From Chara braunii (taxonomy: Eukaryota; Streptophyta; Charophyceae; Charales; Characeae), in the NCBI GenBank assembly GCA_003427395.1, contig BFEA01000410.1:1455957-1477451 (forward strand): a stretch of 21,495 nt of DNA, read 5' to 3'. This document shows positions 17,946-21,495 of the stretch, piece by piece. Positions within the stretch are counted from its first letter, which is position 1, and the number at the start of each line of letters is the position of its first letter. Made by a program: the position numbers and the translations under genes. Under the pieces are notes generated by a model. It saw only the letters and a list, made by a program, of their open reading frames with translations. It was not told the origin of the DNA and ran no database searches.

Positions 17946-18624
17946 AGAGATGCACAAGGGATGAATTGGGCAGCATGCATGAAAAAGTTAAAAATAAGCA
18001 AGGAACAAGAAAGGACAAAGAGTGATATGAATGGAAAATCGGCAGGACCTGAGGAAAATCGGGCGAAAGGACCCGAGGGAGATGCATGTGGATTTGGCAA
18101 GGCCTGAGCGTCGGGGAACGGTGTCGAGCGCATCGGTCCCACATGGAGACCCTCCCGGCCGCGTCACGCAGGATTTGGCAGGACTTGTCGTGGAAGGCGT
18201 GTTGCCGCTCCGGCCAAGTGCGCCAGCCGTACCTCTCACGTGCCCCTACGACAAGACATGGCCACGCGAGGCACCGCTACCTCCACCAGCGGGAGGTGTC
18301 ACCATCCCTTTGGTGGGCGTATCCCCGCCGAGCTATTGAACCACATGCGAAAGTTTTTATAATGCAATTGCAGAGGTGGCCCAACCGAGGGCGTTTCTCG
18401 TTCGTTGTAGCATAAGGGTTACGCGCAGTCAACGCCCGAAATCGAACCCGTACGCAAACCGACGACACTGGGGGGCTGAAGTCCCAAGCTCGACTTGACG
18501 TCGGTCGACTAGGACGCTTCACGCACACCACGCGCTACACCAATCTTAAACAAAAATCAAGTAACTCGCACACACGCACACACAAGCAAAACAGAGAAAA
18601 TACAACTCCCAGTCCCTTTGGTAT
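17946..18624. other. Gene-free stretch
   Basis: No gene is supported. Bases 18080-18330 are GC-rich and open in two frames without motifs. TGGTATCTGACC at 18619-18630 resembles the start of an initiator-Met primer site (TGGTATCAGAGC) but mismatches from the eighth base. Confidence 0.45.
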
Positions 18625-18724
18625 CTGACCCATCACTCTTCGACACGAACGCTAGGTAGTCATTGCGCGCTGGACTTAGTATAAAGGACCCCGCGAACGC
18701 ACGGCCTTCTCATACGAACCAGTC
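18625..18724. repeat. Diverged direct repeat, copy 1
   Basis: This ~100-base segment aligns with 19088-19184. The first 61 bases align without a gap at roughly two thirds identity, and most differences are transitions. After a 3-base gap, GGCCTTCTCATACGAACCAG matches GGCCTTCCCATATCGACCAG. Confidence 0.75.
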
Positions 18725-18811
18725 ATGCGTGCTTACATAAATAATTGCAGTGATGGGGTACTATGTGGCGTCCAAGCCTGGGTGACCCTAAGTTGGTTTG
18801 AGGGTTTCCTT

Positions 18812-19510
18812 CGACACTCAAGTGTCGGCTGACAAGCGCGTCAAGGGTTAATCTCTCCGCGCTAGACAACCGCCATGAGCGGTTGAGGACCACACCCTCT
18901 TCCGCACCCTGTGCAGAGGGGTTGAGTAGACAGCTTCAAGCTGTTGTGGCAGCTAAAGATCAAGGGGTTTGACTTTGACGAGTCTGGCCCCTAAGCGGGC
19001 CGACGTTTGGCGCGCCTGAGCGCTCGAACGTGGAATCCTTACGCACTTCTTCGCGTTGTTGCCCATCATGCGATTCCGTCTCCTCGTCAGACCCATAACT
19101 TTTCGATGTGGGAGTTAGGTCGGCGCCGCGTGTCGGATTCAATATAATCCGCGCGGGTACTGGGCCTTCCCATATCGACCAGCAATATTGTCCAACTCAA
19201 GCGGTCGCTGAAATATCTTCGCGATATTGAATGGCTGAAGGAATATATCGTGGGGGCTCGCCCCTCACGATATTGAACGGCTGAAGGACACGTCGTTCGG
19301 CCCACAGGGCACCCCTAGCCTTGCGGTTAGGCGGCCTGATGGGCAGGGCACTTAGGCCCTATGCGGGAGAAAAATCCCCCGCAGCAGGGTTTGGTTCGGG
19401 GTCCTTGTTAACAAGGACCTTGAATTCCTAGCCCAAGGACTAATGTCCGTCTACAGAACTTAAAAAAAAGGAAAGGTGGGTTGCGCGGGAGTAGGGGAAG
19501 GAATCCTTCC
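18812..19510. repeat. Cluster of at least ten small hairpins and palindromes
   Basis: Perfect or near-perfect inverted repeats lie at 18812-18827, 18867-18885, 18895-18920, 18930-18944, 18986-19001, 19212-19228, 19245-19273, 19314-19331, 19345-19360, 19362-19383, 19400-19419 and 19496-19510. Stems are mostly 5-10 base pairs with loops of 0-14 bases. The strongest is the 20-base perfect palindrome GGTCCTTGTTAACAAGGACC at 19400-19419. No tRNA, rRNA or known RNA was recognised here. Confidence 0.8.
19088..19187. repeat. Diverged direct repeat, copy 2
   Basis: It is the partner of 18625-18724, offset by 463 bases. A shared TATAA lies in both copies (near 18680 and 19143). The similarity before and after this block is weak. 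Confidence 0.75.
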
Positions 19511-20375
19511 TCTTCTCGTGCGATCCCCGCCTCATCACACAATACTTCACTAGTCACGCGAAGGGTCACACGTGGGTAGGGCTCAATCCGAGTGCCCAAG
19601 CAACCCAGTGCTCAGAGCGTTGCATGTTCGTGCGCGGGCTTTTCATGGGGTCGACCGAACCTTAGGACCAAAGTCGCGCGCACCCTTGCCGCACTTAAAC
19701 TCACGATCAGATATTTATCGTCCCCCTAGCTAGGTTACACAGGGATACAGAAAGGGCATAGGTGTGCACTCGCACAGCCGGGTGAGGGCTATGCAAGCAA
19801 GAGCCTAGCCTTAATACATAGACAAGAAGATTAGTCAGGCAAAGAGTTGTGCGATACTACACTCTCACAATAGTTTACGTGGCTTGCCCGCCTAAACTCA
19901 ATACAATCAGAACATCAGACTCATTCAACATGGTTCAAATATACATGTGATCACACACAAGAGTCAAACAACAACGCACACAGTAAAGGGGGTCAACTTT
20001 CCAACTTTCTGCAACTCATACCCTGCCTTATGCACACGAGCCCAACCATTCCCCCACCATTCTAAACAAAGATACTCAGTTCTCAAGAAATGGCCATTTA
20101 TAAAGAAGTTGGGTGAAAACCCAAGAAACATGGAAACCAGCCAGGGACAAGGCTTTAGGTTGAGAGGCAGAAGAAAATGGAAGGTTGAGTCGTGTACCGA
20201 CGAACCGGCAACTGACCTGTTATCAGTGATAACAGAAGAGAAGTCAGGCTGATCAAGTCAGACCTTCGAAATAAGCGTACAGCCTGCACCACAACACAGG
20301 TCAAAGAGAAATTGCTCCTAGGTTGAGCATAAGTGAGGAATCCTCCTATCTCCTCTACCTGACTAAAAATATTCG
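19511..20375. other. Gene-free stretch
   Basis: Nothing beyond short open frames without motifs is visible. The strand composition changes here: the plus strand becomes C/A-rich, the opposite of the purine-rich plus strand upstream. Confidence 0.45.
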
Positions 20376-20528
20376 AACTCCTCTAATTTTGCGAAATTTC
20401 GGCAGCGCTTCCCGTAGGAAAAATGTCTTCCCAGAGTTTATACGACTTCAAAAATGACTAACTCCCTCAGATTTGCAGAAATTTCGGCAGCGCTTCCCGT
20501 AGGAAAAGTAAGCTGCCAAGATTTATAC
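20376..20528. repeat. 68-bp tandem duplication with a conserved core
   Basis: Two units, 20376-20443 and 20460-20528, begin AACTCC and end near TTTATAC. They share an identical 30-base core (20393-20422 and 20478-20507) beginning GAAATTTCGGCAGCG, while the flanks have diverged. Confidence 0.9.
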
Positions 20529-20905
20529 AAAGCTGAGGAACAAGCTGTAAAACAAAACTATACTTGGGACTTACTTCTGACATCTGCTTGGCAAGTTAGG
20601 CTCAACACTGGTCTGCACGCCTTCTGAATGAGACCATGAACCAATGCTGACCCTAATCCCCAGCAGGGTCAGTCCTATCTCATCCCAAGCTTCCCTCCCA
20701 TCATCAACCTTACCTACCTATGACTCTAGCACTCGGCGAACACATACAACAATACTCTATCAAGAGATGCCCCAAGTGAGAGCCCACAATCATGCAAACG
20801 CAAACATCTCTCACAATCCCATATGGATTCAGCCAAGTAGTTCGTTTGGTCACTTTATTCTTCCCTTTTAGCATCCCCCTCTCCTATGGCATAAGATTAG
20901 ACAAG
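20529..20905. other. Gene-free stretch
   Basis: No gene or motif is supported; it is a C/T-rich stretch leading to the terminal repeat array. Confidence 0.4.
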
Positions 20906-21495
20906 ACCCTAACATAAAGGTATGGCTGACCTGCTTAAGTAAACAAGTAAAGGGTACACACGATTGGACTGCCCTAACATAAGGATTCAACCCACACACG
21001 ACAAAAGAACGTATGTCCAACTGCCCTAACATAAGGATACAACCGGCACAACATAAACCAAGACATAAGGCATATGATCAGACACCCTAACATAAGGATA
21101 TGCATGACTTCTGCTTGACTAACGACATGAAGCATAAACTAGGTTGCCCTAATGTAAGGATACAGCCTAACCAGCTTATACAAGTTACATATGGCATAGG
21201 ATTAGCCCGCCCCAACATAGGGGTACAGCCTAACCTGCCTAAAACCAAATACGAACGACGAGTGGTTGAGCCGCCCCAACATAGGGATACGACCAACCTA
21301 CATCACTTCAACGACAAGAGCATACTACCAGGCCGCCCTAACATAAGGATACGACCTAGTATTTGCTTAAACAATTTAATTACGTAAGGCATTGCGACCA
21401 GACTGCCCCAACATAGGGATACAGCCCGATCTGCCTGAACTACCATAACAACGGATGACTAAACACCCCAACATAGGGATATGCCTAGCCTCCGC
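20906..21495. repeat. ~62-bp diverged tandem array with a CCCTAACATAAGGATA core
   Basis: The core (variant CCCCAACATAGGGATA) starts at 20906, 20971, 21023, 21084, 21146, 21209, 21273, 21335, 21405 and 21475. The spacing is 52-70 bases, usually 61-64. The core is followed by a CAGCC/CGACC-type word and a variable spacer. Ten copies lie in the window and the array continues past its end. Open frames within it are products of the repeat. Confidence 0.92.

Noticed and set aside
18031-18415. Two overlapping GC-rich plus-strand open frames of about 100 codons
   Set aside because: Both are open only because of high GC; there is no motif, start context or homologous neighbour.
18400-18480. tRNA-like B-box on the minus strand (GGTTCGATTTC)
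   Set aside because: The T-stem does not pair and no acceptor stem, anticodon arm or A-box fits.
18619-18630. Primer-binding-site-like TGGTATCTGACC
   Set aside because: Only the first seven bases match the initiator-Met site, and no LTR end precedes it.
20906-21495. Telomere repeat
   Set aside because: CCCTAA occurs once per ~62-bp unit, not in tandem, so this is a satellite-like array and not telomeric DNA.

Overview
The window looks like repeat-rich intergenic DNA from a eukaryote with a large genome, most likely a green-lineage organism. This is an inference: the plus strand carries a decayed Ty3-type retroelement, there are several minisatellite arrays, and no host gene could be recognised. 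The reverse transcriptase and integrase have a look also found in basidiomycete elements (an RKYKPV block, a TSPYANRW block, a GPY/F-type integrase end), so a fungal host is not excluded. The taxon cannot be fixed from the sequence alone.

Layout. Positions 1-118 are a TCTA/TC microsatellite. Positions 119-2880 hold no gene I can support. From about 2880 to 14863, every gene lies on the plus strand and appears to belong to one retroelement. First come four diverged tandem copies of an unfamiliar gene of about 250-270 codons (A1 2918-3721, A2 3794-4549, A3 4855-5600, A4 5720-6535). A spacer with a small ORF follows. Then come gag plus protease (ATG 7000; long open stretch 7099-10257), and reverse transcriptase, RNase H and integrase (about 10238-13576, two frameshifts and several nonsense codons). 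Last is a charged accessory ORF downstream of integrase (13923-14863).

The main discovery is the four-gene array upstream of gag. The copies share a beta-rich N-terminal half and a helical C-terminal half. A Gly-Pro-Phe block (xGPFxGxxAxE-like) is present in all four, and their ends are similar to one another. Choosing the right frame shows that copy A4 is one continuous reading frame with five nonsense codons, although the longest open stretch in its first half lies in a false frame. Each of the six major ORFs starts 5-21 bases after a sequence resembling a 3' splice acceptor, which suggests expression by alternative splicing of one long RNA. Almost all in-frame stops are one C-to-T or G-to-A change from a Trp or Gln codon.

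No LTR pair, primer-binding site or target-site duplication could be found by eye, so the ends of the element are not defined. Downstream, 14864-21495 is gene-free and rich in structure: a 40-bp minisatellite, a 51/54-bp minisatellite that stays open in frame, a 64-bp array, a dense run of small hairpins (18812-19510), a diverged ~100-bp duplication, a 68-bp duplication, and a ~62-bp array with a CCCTAACATAAGGATA core that runs off the window end.
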